Shown here piece after piece: positions 22,950 through 31,219 of a DNA stretch of 42,345 nucleotides. Each line of letters begins with the position of its first letter. Within the stretch, counting starts at the first letter, position 1. The stretch is from Oscillospiraceae bacterium. Lineage in GTDB: Bacteria > Bacillota > Clostridia > Oscillospirales > Oscillospiraceae. The translations under genes were made by a program, and so were the position numbers. The notes below the pieces were generated by a model. That model did not search any database and was not told where the DNA came from. It worked only from the letters and a program-made list of their open reading frames with translations. The DNA lies in the NCBI GenBank assembly GCA_022800525.1, contig JAAWQM010000024.1, forward strand, positions 1 to 42,345, in the 5' to 3' direction.

Positions 22950-23816
22950 TTACAGCACCTTCTGCGCCAGCGCCTTGCCCACAGACTGGCGGCATTTCTC
23001 CGACTGCGCCGGCTCCCGGCGCTTGAACTCGCTGAGCAGCACCTCCACCACGTACAGCTGGGCAATCAGCGCCGCCGTGGACCCGAAGCGCATGGGCTGC
23101 TCGTTGGGGCCGCACAGCAGCACCGTGTCCGCGTAGGCGCTGGCGGGGGAGTTGAGGTACCGGGTCACCAGAATCAGCTTCGCGCCCCGCTCCCGGATGA
23201 CCTCCGCCGCCTCCATCACCTCGTGGGTGGCCCCGGTGTAGGTGAAGTACAGCACCGCATCCTCCGGCATCAGGGTGGAGAGGATGACTGTTTGCAGGTG
23301 GGAGTCCTGGATGGTCTTGAACTTGCCGGAGTTGGTGGAAAACTGGGCCCAGGCCGCCAGGGAGACGATGGAGTGGTTCCCCTGCCCCAGGCAGACGACC
23401 TGCCGCGCCTCCACCAGCAGCGACACCGCCCGGTCTACCGCAGACTCCGCCAGCATATGGTAGGCCCGGCCCGCCGCGTCCTGGACTGTGTGGAGCACCT
23501 TGCCCATGACGGCGGGCAGGGAGTCCCCGGACTGGATCTCACCAGCCTCCGCATCCTCCTGGCGCTGGGAGTCGTTCAGGAGGGCCGCCCGCGCCAGCTC
23601 CAGCTTGAAGTCGTTGAACCCGCCCAGCTTCAGCTTCCGGCAAAAGACGGAAATGGTGGATACCGCCACCTCACAGACCGCGCTCAGGTCCGTGATGCTG
23701 ATGTACTGCGTCTCCGCCGGGTGTTCCAGGACGTAGTCCACGATCTTCCGCTCCGATTTTGTAAACTGCTCATACTCCTGCAGCATCAGCGCCATGATGT
23801 TCTTACCCACTGCCAT
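22950..23816 (-). CDS. MurR/RpiR family transcriptional regulator
   Basis: 288 residues. N-terminal RpiR helix-turn-helix (FTKSERKIVDYVLEHPAET then VCEVAVSTISVFCRKLKLGG, about 18-75), followed by a SIS sugar-phosphate-binding domain (about 120-260: VVCLGQGNHSIVSLAA, VLYFTYTGATHEVMEAAE). Such regulators respond to sugar phosphates. It is the first gene of the minus-strand operon and has a strong promoter overlapped by a palindrome (23990-24029) and an inverted repeat in the leader (23908-23937), consistent with autoregulation. The effector cannot be told from sequence. Confidence 0.92.
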   Translation of the reverse strand: MAVGKNIMALMLQEYEQFTKSERKIVDYVLEHPAETQYISITDLSAVCEVAVSTISVFCRKLKLGGFNDFKLELARAALLNDSQRQEDAEAGEIQSGDSLPAVMGKVLHTVQDAAGRAYHMLAESAVDRAVSLLVEARQVVCLGQGNHSIVSLAAWAQFSTNSGKFKTIQDSHLQTVILSTLMPEDAVLYFTYTGATHEVMEAAEVIRERGAKLILVTRYLNSPASAYADTVLLCGPNEQPMRFGSTAALIAQLYVVEVLLSEFKRREPAQSEKCRQSVGKALAQKVL

Positions 23817-23907
23817 GCTCCTTTTCTATCGTTTGCCGCCTCCCGCTCCGGGGAGGCGCAATATACCTGCCGTCTTTCTGTTGGCGCCCGTTCCGCATGA
23901 AAACAAA

Positions 23908-23937
23908 ATCGACTGTAAACCTGCCGTTACAGTCGAT
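23908..23937. promoter_or_regulatory. Inverted repeat in the RpiR leader
   Basis: atcgactgtaa (23908-23918) and ttacagtcgat (23927-23937), perfect 11-bp arms with an 8-nt centre, about 90 nt before the RpiR start. It may be an operator or an mRNA hairpin. Confidence 0.5.
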
Positions 23938-23989
23938 CAGCGGCGGCGAACCGCCAGTCTCACCTTATACCGCGAACCGCTGCCTTATG

Positions 23990-24029
23990 ATACTGTATTC
24001 AGTATATCCCAGCAAGCTGAGCCTGTCAA
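23990..24029 (-). promoter_or_regulatory. Promoter of the RpiR operon with overlapping palindrome
   Basis: On the minus strand TTGACA (24024-24029), 17-nt spacer, TATACT (24001-24006). A palindrome atactg-tatt-cagtat (23990-24005) overlaps the -10, a good place for repression. Confidence 0.75.
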
Positions 24030-24100
24030 GTGGATGCACCGCTGTCATCCGGGAAATCAATTATTCGTTTTGTAGATCTCAGGACGAAAGAACAATCCCT

Positions 24101-24127
24101 GCAGGGACGGATATCATCCGCCCCTGC
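24101..24127. repeat. GGCGGAT palindromic repeat (copy 1)
   Basis: gcagggacggat and atccgcccctgc around atc/at, one mismatch. It belongs to the family also seen at 30691-30717 and 31089-31172. The rest of 24030-24160 shows no gene. Confidence 0.65.
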
Positions 24128-24161
24128 AAAATTGATTTCCGTGCGAGGACCGCGCTTCCAC

Positions 24162-24190
24162 TTGACAATTTCCCTTTGGGTGGATACAAT
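24162..24190 (+). promoter_or_regulatory. Promoter of proS
   Basis: TTGACA (24162-24167), 17-nt spacer, TACAAT (24185-24190). The leader is only about 60 nt, so there is no T-box riboswitch. Confidence 0.8.
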
Positions 24191-24255
24191 AGAGGTTCAG
24201 CAGACGGTTTAAATGTAAAATAGATTTCATCAGTTCATATTAGGAGACATACGTT

Positions 24256-25698
24256 ATGGCAAAGGATCAGAGACAGGTGGACGCCATCACCGCCCGCGAC
24301 GTGGACTTCACCCAGTGGTTCACTGATGTGTGCAAAAAGGCGGAGCTTATTGATTACTCCAGCATCAAGGGCATGTTCATCTACCGCCCCTATGGCTACG
24401 CGATCTGGGAGAACATGCAGAAGGAGCTGGACCGGCAGTTCAAGGCCACGGGCCATGAGAATGTGGCGATGCCTATGCTCATCCCGGAGAGCCTGCTGCA
24501 AAAGGAGAAGGACCATGTGGAGGGCTTCGCTCCGGAGTGCGCGTGGGTCACTTACGGCGGCAGCGAGAAGTTGGAGGAGCGCTACTGCATCCGTCCCACC
24601 AGCGAGACGCTGTTCTGCGAGCACTACAAGAATATCATCCACTCCCACCGGGACCTGCCCAAGCTGTATAACCAGTGGTGCAGCGTGCTGCGCTGGGAAA
24701 AGACCAGCCGTCCCTTCCTGCGCCACCGGGAGTTCCTGTGGCAGGAGGGGCACACCATGCACGCCACCGCCCAGGAAGCCGTTGACGAGACGGTGCAGAT
24801 GCTGAATATTTACGCGGATTTCTGCGAGAACGTTCTCGCAATGCCCGTCACCCGGGGCCGCAAGACCGACAAGGAGAAATTCTCCGGCGCGGAGGACACC
24901 TACTGCGTGGAGTGCATGATGCATGACCGCAAGGCGCTTCAGGCGGGCACCAGCCACTATTTCGGCGACGGCTTCGCCAGGGCCTTCGACATCACCTTCA
25001 CCGGCGCGGACAACCAGCCCCATTACCCCCATCAGACCAGCTGGGGCGTCAGCACCCGGCTCATTGGCGGCATCATCATGACCCACGGCGACGACAATGG
25101 CCTGGTGCTGCCTCCCAGGGTGGCGCCGGTCCAGGTGGTGGTTCTGCCCATCGCCATGCACAAGGGCGGCGTGCTGGAGGCCGCGCAGGGGCTGAGAGAG
25201 CGTCTGGAGAAGGCTGGGGTCCGGGTGAAGCTGGATGACAGCGACAAGGCTCCCGGCTGGAAGTTCGCGGAGTATGAGATGCGGGGCGTGCCTCTGCGGG
25301 TGGAGATCGGGCCAAAGGACCTGGAGAAGGAGCAGTGCTGTGTCGCCCGCCGGGACACTGGCGAGAAGGCGTTTGTGCCGCTGGCGGAGCTGGAGAGCGC
25401 GGTGCGGAAGCTGCTGGACGAGATTCATGACAACATGTTCGCTATGGCGAAGAAGAATCTGGAGGAGAACACCTTCGCTGCGGAGACCTGGGAAGAGGTC
25501 AAGGCGCTTGTTGAGAAGAACAGCGGCGGGTTTGTCCACACCAAATGGTGCGGGGAGCGGGAGTGCGAGCTGGCGATGAAGGAGAAGGCCGGCGTGACCA
25601 GCCGGTGTATGCCGCTGGCGCAGTCCGGGACCACCGGGAAGTGTGTCGTCTGCGGGAAGGAATGCGAGACGGACATTATCTGGGGTATTGCGTATTAA
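24256..25698 (+). CDS. proS: Prolyl-tRNA synthetase, short archaeal/eukaryotic type
   Basis: 480 residues. A class II synthetase without the inserted editing domain, hence the archaeal/eukaryotic-like ProRS group common in Clostridia. Class II motifs are visible: RPTSETLFCEHY and LRWEKTSRPFLRHREFLWQEGH around 108-165, and GGIIMTHGDDNGLVLPP near 270-286. The C-terminal domain has CGKECETDIIWGIAY with cysteines of a zinc-like site. It charges tRNA-Pro with proline in the cytoplasm. ATG at 24256 follows TAGGAG. Confidence 0.96.
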   Translation: MAKDQRQVDAITARDVDFTQWFTDVCKKAELIDYSSIKGMFIYRPYGYAIWENMQKELDRQFKATGHENVAMPMLIPESLLQKEKDHVEGFAPECAWVTYGGSEKLEERYCIRPTSETLFCEHYKNIIHSHRDLPKLYNQWCSVLRWEKTSRPFLRHREFLWQEGHTMHATAQEAVDETVQMLNIYADFCENVLAMPVTRGRKTDKEKFSGAEDTYCVECMMHDRKALQAGTSHYFGDGFARAFDITFTGADNQPHYPHQTSWGVSTRLIGGIIMTHGDDNGLVLPPRVAPVQVVVLPIAMHKGGVLEAAQGLRERLEKAGVRVKLDDSDKAPGWKFAEYEMRGVPLRVEIGPKDLEKEQCCVARRDTGEKAFVPLAELESAVRKLLDEIHDNMFAMAKKNLEENTFAAETWEEVKALVEKNSGGFVHTKWCGERECELAMKEKAGVTSRCMPLAQSGTTGKCVVCGKECETDIIWGIAY

Positions 25699-25930
25699 GC
25701 GCAGGTCTTCCGATGTTGCAGGACACTCAGGATTGATTTGCCTCTATGGATCAGCTGAATTGAGATGAAACGAGGTTCGGCGCCGCGCAAAACGTTAGGA
25801 GCAGGCGCCCAGGCGCGGCAGCGAAATGCAGCGAAAGAGCGTCGTGGGTAGACGCAAGGCGCCGGCGGGTTCTGATCTGAGCCAACTGGAGCGTGGAGAA
25901 CTGAGTTGTGCAAATAAAACAAAAAAATAG

Positions 25931-25953
25931 AGTGTCGCGCTCCGCGCGACACT
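25931..25953 (+). terminator. Hairpin downstream of proS
   Basis: agtgtcgcgc and gcgcgacact around TCC, a perfect 10-bp stem; no U tract follows. It abuts the partial repeat at 25954. The region 25699-25930 contains no gene that I can support. Confidence 0.45.
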
Positions 25954-26045
25954 AAGGGAGTCCAGAACCGTAGGTTTTGGCGTGTTTTTGCCTACTTTTT
26001 GCACGAGCAAAAAGTAGGCGCGGGGCCGGGCCGCGGAGGCCCGGG
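25954..26045 (+). repeat. Three-hairpin dispersed repeat, partial copy 3
   Basis: Only the 3' third of the element: cagaacc/ggttttg, then a 13-bp stem gcctactttttgc/gcaaaaagtaggc (25990-26019) and ccgggcc/ggcccgg (26026-26044). The second stem differs from copies 1 and 2 at several pairs yet stays fully paired. It ends about 55 nt before the TSCPD gene. Confidence 0.8.
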
Positions 26046-26101
26046 CTATCAAGGAGAAATCATTTGCCTGCGCCCGCAGGGCGCAAGAAAGGAAGGATAT
26101 C

Positions 26102-26356
26102 ATGACGTATACTTACAAGACCCACGGCACCTGCTCCTCCCAGATCGACCTGGAGCTGGAGGACGGCATCATCCAGTCCGTCGCGTTCACCGGCGGCTGC
26201 AACGGCAATCTGAAGGGCATCTCCTCCCTGGTGAAGGGCATGCCCGCCAAGGAGGCCATTGAGCGCCTCCAAGGCACGACTTGCGGCAGCAAGCCCACCA
26301 GCTGCCCCGACCAGCTGTCCAAGGCCCTCACCGAGGCTTTGGCCCAGGGCGAGTAA
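26102..26356 (+). CDS. TSCPD domain protein (TIGR03905-like)
   Basis: 84 residues, ATG at 26102 after GAAAGGA. Four cysteines at conserved positions: HGTCSS (11), GGCNGN (33), TTCGSK (61) and TSCPDQ (68), the last with the TSCPD signature that names the domain. Stand-alone TSCPD proteins are common in Clostridia; the domain also caps some ribonucleotide reductases and probably binds metal. Function unknown. Single gene, closed by a terminator. Confidence 0.92.
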   Translation: MTYTYKTHGTCSSQIDLELEDGIIQSVAFTGGCNGNLKGISSLVKGMPAKEAIERLQGTTCGSKPTSCPDQLSKALTEALAQGE

Positions 26357-26367
26357 ACCGCATATCC

Positions 26368-26397
26368 GCCTCCGGGGACGCCCCCGGAGGCTCTTTT
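26368..26397 (+). terminator. Terminator after the TSCPD gene
   Basis: gcctccgggg and ccccggaggc, 10 bp, loop of 4, followed by tctttt. Confidence 0.88.
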
Positions 26398-26445
26398 CAC
26401 ACTTGCATCATTTTGGCATCATCCCCTTAAATTTTTCCATCATGG

Positions 26446-26474
26446 TTGTGCTTTTTCAAAGGGTATGCTATAAT
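26446..26474 (+). promoter_or_regulatory. Promoter of trpS
   Basis: TTGTGC (26446-26451), 17-nt spacer, TATAAT (26469-26474). About 60 nt of leader, too short for a T-box. Confidence 0.7.
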
Positions 26475-26541
26475 ATGTATTTAACGTGGCTTAACCCGCG
26501 AAAGCGATAGAATAAAAGAAACTCTGAAGGAGCGAATCACC

Positions 26542-27546
26542 ATGGATGAGAAAAAAACAATGCTCTCCGGCATCAAGCCCAGCGGCGATCTGACACTGGG
26601 CTCCTATCTGGGACCCCTGCACCACTGGCCGAAGATGATCGAGGAGTATGACTGCTACTATTTCATGGCCGACCTGCACGCCATTACCGTGCGCCAGAAC
26701 CCCGCCGACCTGCGCCGCCGTACCCTGGAGCAGCTGGCCCAGTATATTGCCTGCGGTCTTGACCCGGAGAAATGCACCCTCTTTATCCAGTCCCATGTCC
26801 ACCAGCACGCCGAGCTGGGCTGGGTGCTCAACTGCTACGCCATGTTCGGCGAACTCAGCCGCATGACCCAGTTCAAGGACAAGTCCGCCAGGAACGCCGA
26901 CAACATCAACGGCGGCCTCTTCACCTACCCATGCCTTATGGCGGCGGATATCCTGCTCTATCAGCCGGATTTCATCCCCGTGGGCGACGACCAGCGCCAG
27001 CACGTAGAGCTGGCCCGGAATATCGTCCAGCGGTTCAACGGCGTGTACGGCGATGTGTTCAAAATGCCCGAGCCGTACATTCCCAAGGTGGGGGCCAGGA
27101 TCATGAGCCTGACGAACCCCGCCGCCAAGATGAGCAAAAGCGACAATGGCGACACCGGGCGCGTTACCCTCATGGACGACCCCAACGTCATCATGAAGCA
27201 GTTCAAGCGGGCCATCACCGACAGCGACACCGAGCGCTGCGTCCGCTACGACCCGGAGAACAAGCCCGGCGTAGCCAACCTTATGACCATCTATTCCTCC
27301 GCCACCGGCAGGAGCTTCGCGGAAATTGAGCGGGAGTTTGACGGCTTGGGCTACGGGAAGTTCAAGCCCGCCGTGGGCGAGGCTGTGGTGGAGATGCTGC
27401 GCCCCATCCAGGAGGAGGCCCGCCGGATCATGGCGGACAAAGCGTATCTGGAGGGCGTCTATCGCGCGGGCGCGGAGAAGGCGTCCCGTACGGCGGAGAA
27501 GACCTTGCGCAAGGTCTATAAAAAAGTCGGCTTCGTGGCCAGATAA
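26542..27546 (+). CDS. trpS: Tryptophanyl-tRNA synthetase
   Basis: 334 residues, usual for bacterial TrpRS. Class I motifs: the HIGH-equivalent KPSGDLTLGSYLG (12-24) and KMSKS in NPAAKMSKSD. Tryptophan pocket features such as YFMADLHAIT and GDDQRQH are present. It charges tRNA-Trp. ATG at 26542 after GAAGGAG. The WecA-like gene follows after 18 nt, so they may be co-transcribed. Confidence 0.97.
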   Translation: MDEKKTMLSGIKPSGDLTLGSYLGPLHHWPKMIEEYDCYYFMADLHAITVRQNPADLRRRTLEQLAQYIACGLDPEKCTLFIQSHVHQHAELGWVLNCYAMFGELSRMTQFKDKSARNADNINGGLFTYPCLMAADILLYQPDFIPVGDDQRQHVELARNIVQRFNGVYGDVFKMPEPYIPKVGARIMSLTNPAAKMSKSDNGDTGRVTLMDDPNVIMKQFKRAITDSDTERCVRYDPENKPGVANLMTIYSSATGRSFAEIEREFDGLGYGKFKPAVGEAVVEMLRPIQEEARRIMADKAYLEGVYRAGAEKASRTAEKTLRKVYKKVGFVAR

Positions 27547-27564
27547 GCGGAGGCAGACGGACAA

Positions 27565-28674
27565 ATGAATGAATTCTTTGACCGGCAGAGCGTCCTCCCC
27601 GTGATCCTCGCTCTGGCCGTGTCTCTGCTCGTCAGCTTCGCCCTCACCCCCGCCGTGAAGTGGCTGGCGGTGAAGATCGGCGCGGTAGACGTACCCAAGG
27701 ACAAGCGCAGGATGCACGACCACCCCATCCCCCGTCTGGGCGGGCTGGCAATCTTTATCGGCTTTGTGGCCTCCGTGCTGCTGTTCGCGGAGGTGGACCG
27801 GGCCCTGCGGGGCGTCCTGCTGGGGGCCTGCATCATCGTGGCCGTGGGCGTAGTGGACGACTCCCACCCCCTGGGGCCGGGAATCAAGTTTATTTTGCAG
27901 ATTGTGGCGGCTCTGATCGCCGTATGGCACGGCGTGGTGATCCAGGCCATAGCCAACCCCCTGCCCTGGGGGGAGCCCTATTGGGCATTCGGCATCATGG
28001 CGGTGCCCATCACCGTTATCTGGATCGTGGCCGTCACCAACTCCGTCAACCTAATCGACGGCCTGGACGGGCTGGCGGACGGCGTCAGCACCATCGCTGC
28101 CCTGACCATGCTCATCATCGCGCTGCTCATGGGCAACATGGGGATGGCGACGCTGTGCGCCGCCCTGGTGGGCGGATGCGTGGGGTTCATCCCCTACAAC
28201 CGCAACCCCGCGAAAATCTTCATGGGCGACACCGGGGCCACGTTCCTGGGCTATATCCTGGCCACCGTCTCGGTGATGGGGCTGTTCAAGCTCTACGCTA
28301 TCATCTCTTTTATCGTGCCCTTCATCATCCTGGGCTTCCCCATCTTCGACACCACCTCCGCCTTCCTGCGCCGCATCCTCAAGGGCCAGAACCCCATGAA
28401 GCCGGACCGCAGCCACACCCACCACAAGCTCATCGACATGGGCATGAACCAGAAGCAGGCGGTGGCGACGCTGTATATGGTGGCGGGGGTGCTGGGGCTG
28501 TGCGCGGTGATGATCGTCACCAGCGGGTATGTGAAGGTGATCCTGTCCGTCATCGCCCTGGCGGGCGTGGCCTATACGGTGGCCCGCATCGCCAGCTACC
28601 CGCATGAGCACCAGAGGTCCGCCGCGGACGCCCCGGAGGGCGCAGGTTCCAACAAGGAGGAAGAACATGAGTAA
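27565..28674 (+). CDS. Undecaprenyl-phosphate N-acetylglucosaminyl 1-phosphate transferase (WecA/TagO family)
   Basis: 369 residues with about ten membrane helices. Motifs of the PNPT family: PRLGGLAIFIGF, the metal-binding VGVVDDSHPLG (aspartates), NSVNLIDGLDGLADG, GDTGATFLGY and the C-terminal cytoplasmic loop PDRSHTHHKLI with the HHxx histidines. The enzyme links GlcNAc-1-phosphate to undecaprenyl phosphate in the membrane and so starts teichoic acid or other wall glycopolymer synthesis. The next gene, a UDP-GlcNAc 2-epimerase, overlaps by 8 nt and would supply UDP-ManNAc, the second sugar of such linkage units. Confidence 0.93.
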   Translation: MNEFFDRQSVLPVILALAVSLLVSFALTPAVKWLAVKIGAVDVPKDKRRMHDHPIPRLGGLAIFIGFVASVLLFAEVDRALRGVLLGACIIVAVGVVDDSHPLGPGIKFILQIVAALIAVWHGVVIQAIANPLPWGEPYWAFGIMAVPITVIWIVAVTNSVNLIDGLDGLADGVSTIAALTMLIIALLMGNMGMATLCAALVGGCVGFIPYNRNPAKIFMGDTGATFLGYILATVSVMGLFKLYAIISFIVPFIILGFPIFDTTSAFLRRILKGQNPMKPDRSHTHHKLIDMGMNQKQAVATLYMVAGVLGLCAVMIVTSGYVKVILSVIALAGVAYTVARIASYPHEHQRSAADAPEGAGSNKEEEHE

Positions 28675-29812
28675 GCTGCGCATTATGAGTGTGTTCGGCA
28701 CCCGGCCGGAGGCCATCAAGATGGCCCCCCTGGTGAAGGAGCTGGCGGGGCGGGAGGATATCGAGTCCATCTGCTGCGTCACCGCCCAGCACCGGGAGAT
28801 GCTGGACAGCGTGCTGGAGGTTTTCGGCCTGAAGCCGGACTGGGACCTGGACATCATGACCCCCAGGCAGACCCTCAGCGGCATCACCAGCAGGTGCCTG
28901 CTGGGTATGGACGAGGCTATTGACAGCCTGAAGCCGGACATGATCCTGGTCCACGGGGACACCTCCACCACCTTCGCCGGGGCGCTGTCGGCGTTCTACC
29001 ATCAGGTGAAGGTGGGACATGTGGAGGCCGGGCTGCGGACCTATGACAAGTATTCCCCCTATCCGGAGGAGATGAACCGGAAGCTGGTCACGGCTATTGC
29101 GGACCTGTATTTCTGCCCCACGGAGAACAATCGGGAGAACCTTCGCCGGGAGGGCATCAGCGAGGGTGTGTTCGTCACCGGCAACACCGTCATCGACGCG
29201 CTGAAGACCACTGTGCGGAAGGATTATGTCTTTGCCGCCGGAGAATTGAACCGGCTGCCCTATGACAGCAGGAAGATCATCCTGGTCACCTGCCACCGCA
29301 GGGAGAACTACGGCCAGCCCATGGAGGACATCATGTCCGCCCTGGCCCATATCGCCCGGACCCATGAGGATGTGGAGCTGGTCTATCCGGTTCACCTCAG
29401 CCCCGTGGTCCAGGAGTGCGCGAGACGCCATCTGGCGGACATTCCCAACGTCCGCCTGATCCCGCCGCTGGCGGCGGACGAGATGCACAATCTCATGGCC
29501 CGGTGCTATCTGGTGCTGACGGACTCCGGCGGGCTCCAGGAGGAGGCCCCCGCTTTGGGCAAACCGGTGCTGGTGATGCGCCGGGAGACCGAGCGCCCCG
29601 AGGCCGTGGCCGCAGGCACGGTGAAGCTGGCGGGGGTGAAGCATGACAGTATCGCGGGCATGGCCCATGAGCTGATTACAGACCCCGCCGCCTACGCCGC
29701 CATGGCCCGCGCGGTGAATCCCTACGGCGACGGGCTGGCCTGCCGCCGGATTGCCGACGCCATCCTGTGGTACTTCGGCAGGGGGAAGAGGCCGGAGGAT
29801 TTCCGGGCGTGA
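28667..29812 (+). CDS. wecB: UDP-N-acetylglucosamine 2-epimerase (non-hydrolysing)
   Basis: 381 residues from the ATG at 28667 (AAGGAGG upstream), overlapping the WecA-like gene by 8 nt. N-terminal VFGTRPEAIKMAPLV is diagnostic; HGDTSTTFAGAL, HVEAGLRT, TGNTVIDAL and TDSGGLQEEAPALGKPVLVMR follow in order, matching WecB/MnaA. It interconverts UDP-GlcNAc and UDP-ManNAc in the cytoplasm. With the preceding transferase it supports wall glycopolymer assembly. Confidence 0.96.
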   Translation: MSKLRIMSVFGTRPEAIKMAPLVKELAGREDIESICCVTAQHREMLDSVLEVFGLKPDWDLDIMTPRQTLSGITSRCLLGMDEAIDSLKPDMILVHGDTSTTFAGALSAFYHQVKVGHVEAGLRTYDKYSPYPEEMNRKLVTAIADLYFCPTENNRENLRREGISEGVFVTGNTVIDALKTTVRKDYVFAAGELNRLPYDSRKIILVTCHRRENYGQPMEDIMSALAHIARTHEDVELVYPVHLSPVVQECARRHLADIPNVRLIPPLAADEMHNLMARCYLVLTDSGGLQEEAPALGKPVLVMRRETERPEAVAAGTVKLAGVKHDSIAGMAHELITDPAAYAAMARAVNPYGDGLACRRIADAILWYFGRGKRPEDFRA

Positions 29813-29937
29813 ATGGGGAGCCCCGCAGAGGACGTCGGGTGCGGCGGCCCGCATGGGAGCGCGGCGGTCAACGTCAGAGCGGGCCGATGAGGGCGCCTGC
29901 CTCTGCGGGGGCGGAGCAAAGAAAGGGAGGTTCCCTG

Positions 29938-30702
29938 GTGGACAAGAAGCGTTCCATCTATCTGGCGCTGGGCTTTGGCGCGCTGCTGGCGGTGGTGATC
30001 CTGCTGCTGGTCTGGAGCGGGCGCAGGCAGTCTCAGGGCATCGTCCTGCCGGAGAGCCAGGGCGACAGCGCCAGCGTAGGCGAGGAGAGCGGCGAGAGCC
30101 GCCTGAACACCCTTGCCATCACCCCGGAGACCGTGCGCCCCGCCATCAGCATCCTCTCCCGCCCGGTGACCTATAGCCGGAGCCAGACGGTGGAGACCTT
30201 CTGGAGCGGCGGCAGCGGCCAATCCCTGTCCCAGGTCTACGTCAGCGGCGGCCGGACCCGGCTGGATACCCAGCTGGCGGACGGCGGCGTGCGGCATATG
30301 CTGGTGGAGGCGGACCCGGACGGCGGGAGCGTGGCCGGCGTGTGGTATGACGACGGGACGGACTGGAGGCTGTTGCGCTCCCCGGACCTGACCGCCGATA
30401 TGGCGGGACGGATGCTGAGCTATGAAACCGTTCAGGAGCTGCCGGTGGAGACCATCGCCATGGCGGACTACCGGAAGCGGGACGGGGTCAGCTGCGTCTA
30501 TGTGGAGACCGTTGAGGACGGCGAGGGCTATGTGGACCGGTACTGGGTCAGCGTGGACAGCGGCCTGCTGCACATGGCGGAGCGGCTGTGGAACGGGAAT
30601 CTGATCTACCGCTTCACCGCCGGCGCGCCCGAAATCGCCGCCCAGGACGAGAGCCTGTTCCTACTGCCGGACGGCAGGGCGCTGGAGGATGCGGGCGGAT
30701 GA
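29938..30702 (+). CDS. Membrane-anchored extracytoplasmic protein, unknown
   Basis: 254 residues, GTG start at 29938 after AAAGGGAGG; the frame is open further upstream but that overlaps wecB. A short cytoplasmic tail (VDKKRS) and one membrane helix (about 8-28) are followed by a Ser/Glu/Gly-rich linker and a beta-rich domain with paired strands (VYVSGGRTRLDTQLADG, GVSCVYVETVEDGEGYVDRYWVS). The layout recalls LolA/GerS-type outer-leaflet proteins, but I cannot confirm the family. It follows wecB by 125 nt. A palindromic repeat overlaps its last codons and supplies the stop. Confidence 0.7.
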   Translation: MDKKRSIYLALGFGALLAVVILLLVWSGRRQSQGIVLPESQGDSASVGEESGESRLNTLAITPETVRPAISILSRPVTYSRSQTVETFWSGGSGQSLSQVYVSGGRTRLDTQLADGGVRHMLVEADPDGGSVAGVWYDDGTDWRLLRSPDLTADMAGRMLSYETVQELPVETIAMADYRKRDGVSCVYVETVEDGEGYVDRYWVSVDSGLLHMAERLWNGNLIYRFTAGAPEIAAQDESLFLLPDGRALEDAGG

Positions 30703-30717
30703 TATCCGCCCCTGCAA
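30691..30717. repeat. GGCGGAT palindromic repeat (copy 2)
   Basis: ggcggat-gat-atccgcc core followed by cctgca, the same family as 24101 and 31089. The stop codon TGA of the preceding gene lies inside it. Confidence 0.65.
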
Positions 30718-30754
30718 GGATTGATCGTCACAAAAATGAATCAGTGTGTTTTAG

Positions 30755-30785
30755 GCCCACCCCGGGTATTGGGGTGGGCTTTTTT
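30755..30785 (+). terminator. Terminator
   Basis: gcccacccc (30755-30763) with ggggtgggc (30771-30779), then a run of six T. It ends the unit of the membrane-anchored protein. Confidence 0.92.
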
Positions 30786-30793
30786 GCGCCTTA

Positions 30794-30830
30794 ATAGGTC
30801 AATTTCACCCTAGCAAAGATAGGTCAAATT
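30794..30830 (+). promoter_or_regulatory. ATAGGTCAA direct repeats upstream of small XRE gene
   Basis: ataggtcaattt (30794-30805) and ataggtcaaatt (30819-30830), a 25-nt period, 24 nt before the XRE start. They probably form the operator of that gene; no clear pair of promoter hexamers can be chosen. Confidence 0.45.
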
Positions 30831-30853
30831 GCCATACTAGTGATGGTGATTTT

Positions 30854-31081
30854 ATGACCAGATTGAAAGAATTGCGCAAGAAGCGTGGATATACTCAGAT
30901 CAAAATGCAAATACTGACAGGAATCGATCAGAGCGATTATTCCAAGCTGGAGACGGGAAAACGGTATTACACGTATGACCAGCTGCGCCGCATAGCCCTG
31001 GCGCTGGACACCAGTATGGACTATCTGGCAGGTTTGACAGATGAGCCAAAGCCGTATCCACGGGCGCAGGGGCGGTCCTGA
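30854..31081 (+). CDS. Small XRE-family helix-turn-helix regulator
   Basis: 75 residues; the ATG at 30854 is preceded by only a weak GGTGAT site. Almost the entire protein is the XRE domain: RLKELRKKRGYTQIKMQILTG, DQSDYSKLETGKRYYTYDQL, RRIALALDTSMDYLAGLTD. Such single-domain regulators often repress their own promoter; the ATAGGTCAA repeats upstream are candidate sites. Target genes unknown. It is flanked by terminator and repeat DNA and looks like an isolated accessory gene. Confidence 0.88.
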   Translation: MTRLKELRKKRGYTQIKMQILTGIDQSDYSKLETGKRYYTYDQLRRIALALDTSMDYLAGLTDEPKPYPRAQGRS

Positions 31082-31088
31082 TTCGCTG

Positions 31089-31172
31089 GTGTAGGGGCGG
31101 GTATTGCCCGCCCGCTTCTCAAGAGCTGCTGTGTGTGCCGGCAGAGCGGGCGGATGATATCCGCCCCTACAC
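31089..31172. repeat. 84-bp MITE-like element with 12-bp terminal inverted repeats
   Basis: gtgtaggggcgg (31089-31100) and ccgcccctacac (31161-31172) are perfect inverted ends; each side carries an inner palindrome (cggg-tattg-cccg and ggcggat-gat-atccgcc). No coding capacity. The ends resemble those of the GGGGCGC palindromes elsewhere in the window. Confidence 0.75.
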
Positions 31173-31219
31173 AGATGAATCAGATCTCATAACACTATCA
31201 ACAAACGAAGGAATGACCC

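Noticed and set aside
24200-24255. Possible T-box leader of proS
   Set aside because: The predicted leader is about 60 nt, too short for a T-box, and no specifier or antiterminator structure is visible. The same holds for trpS.
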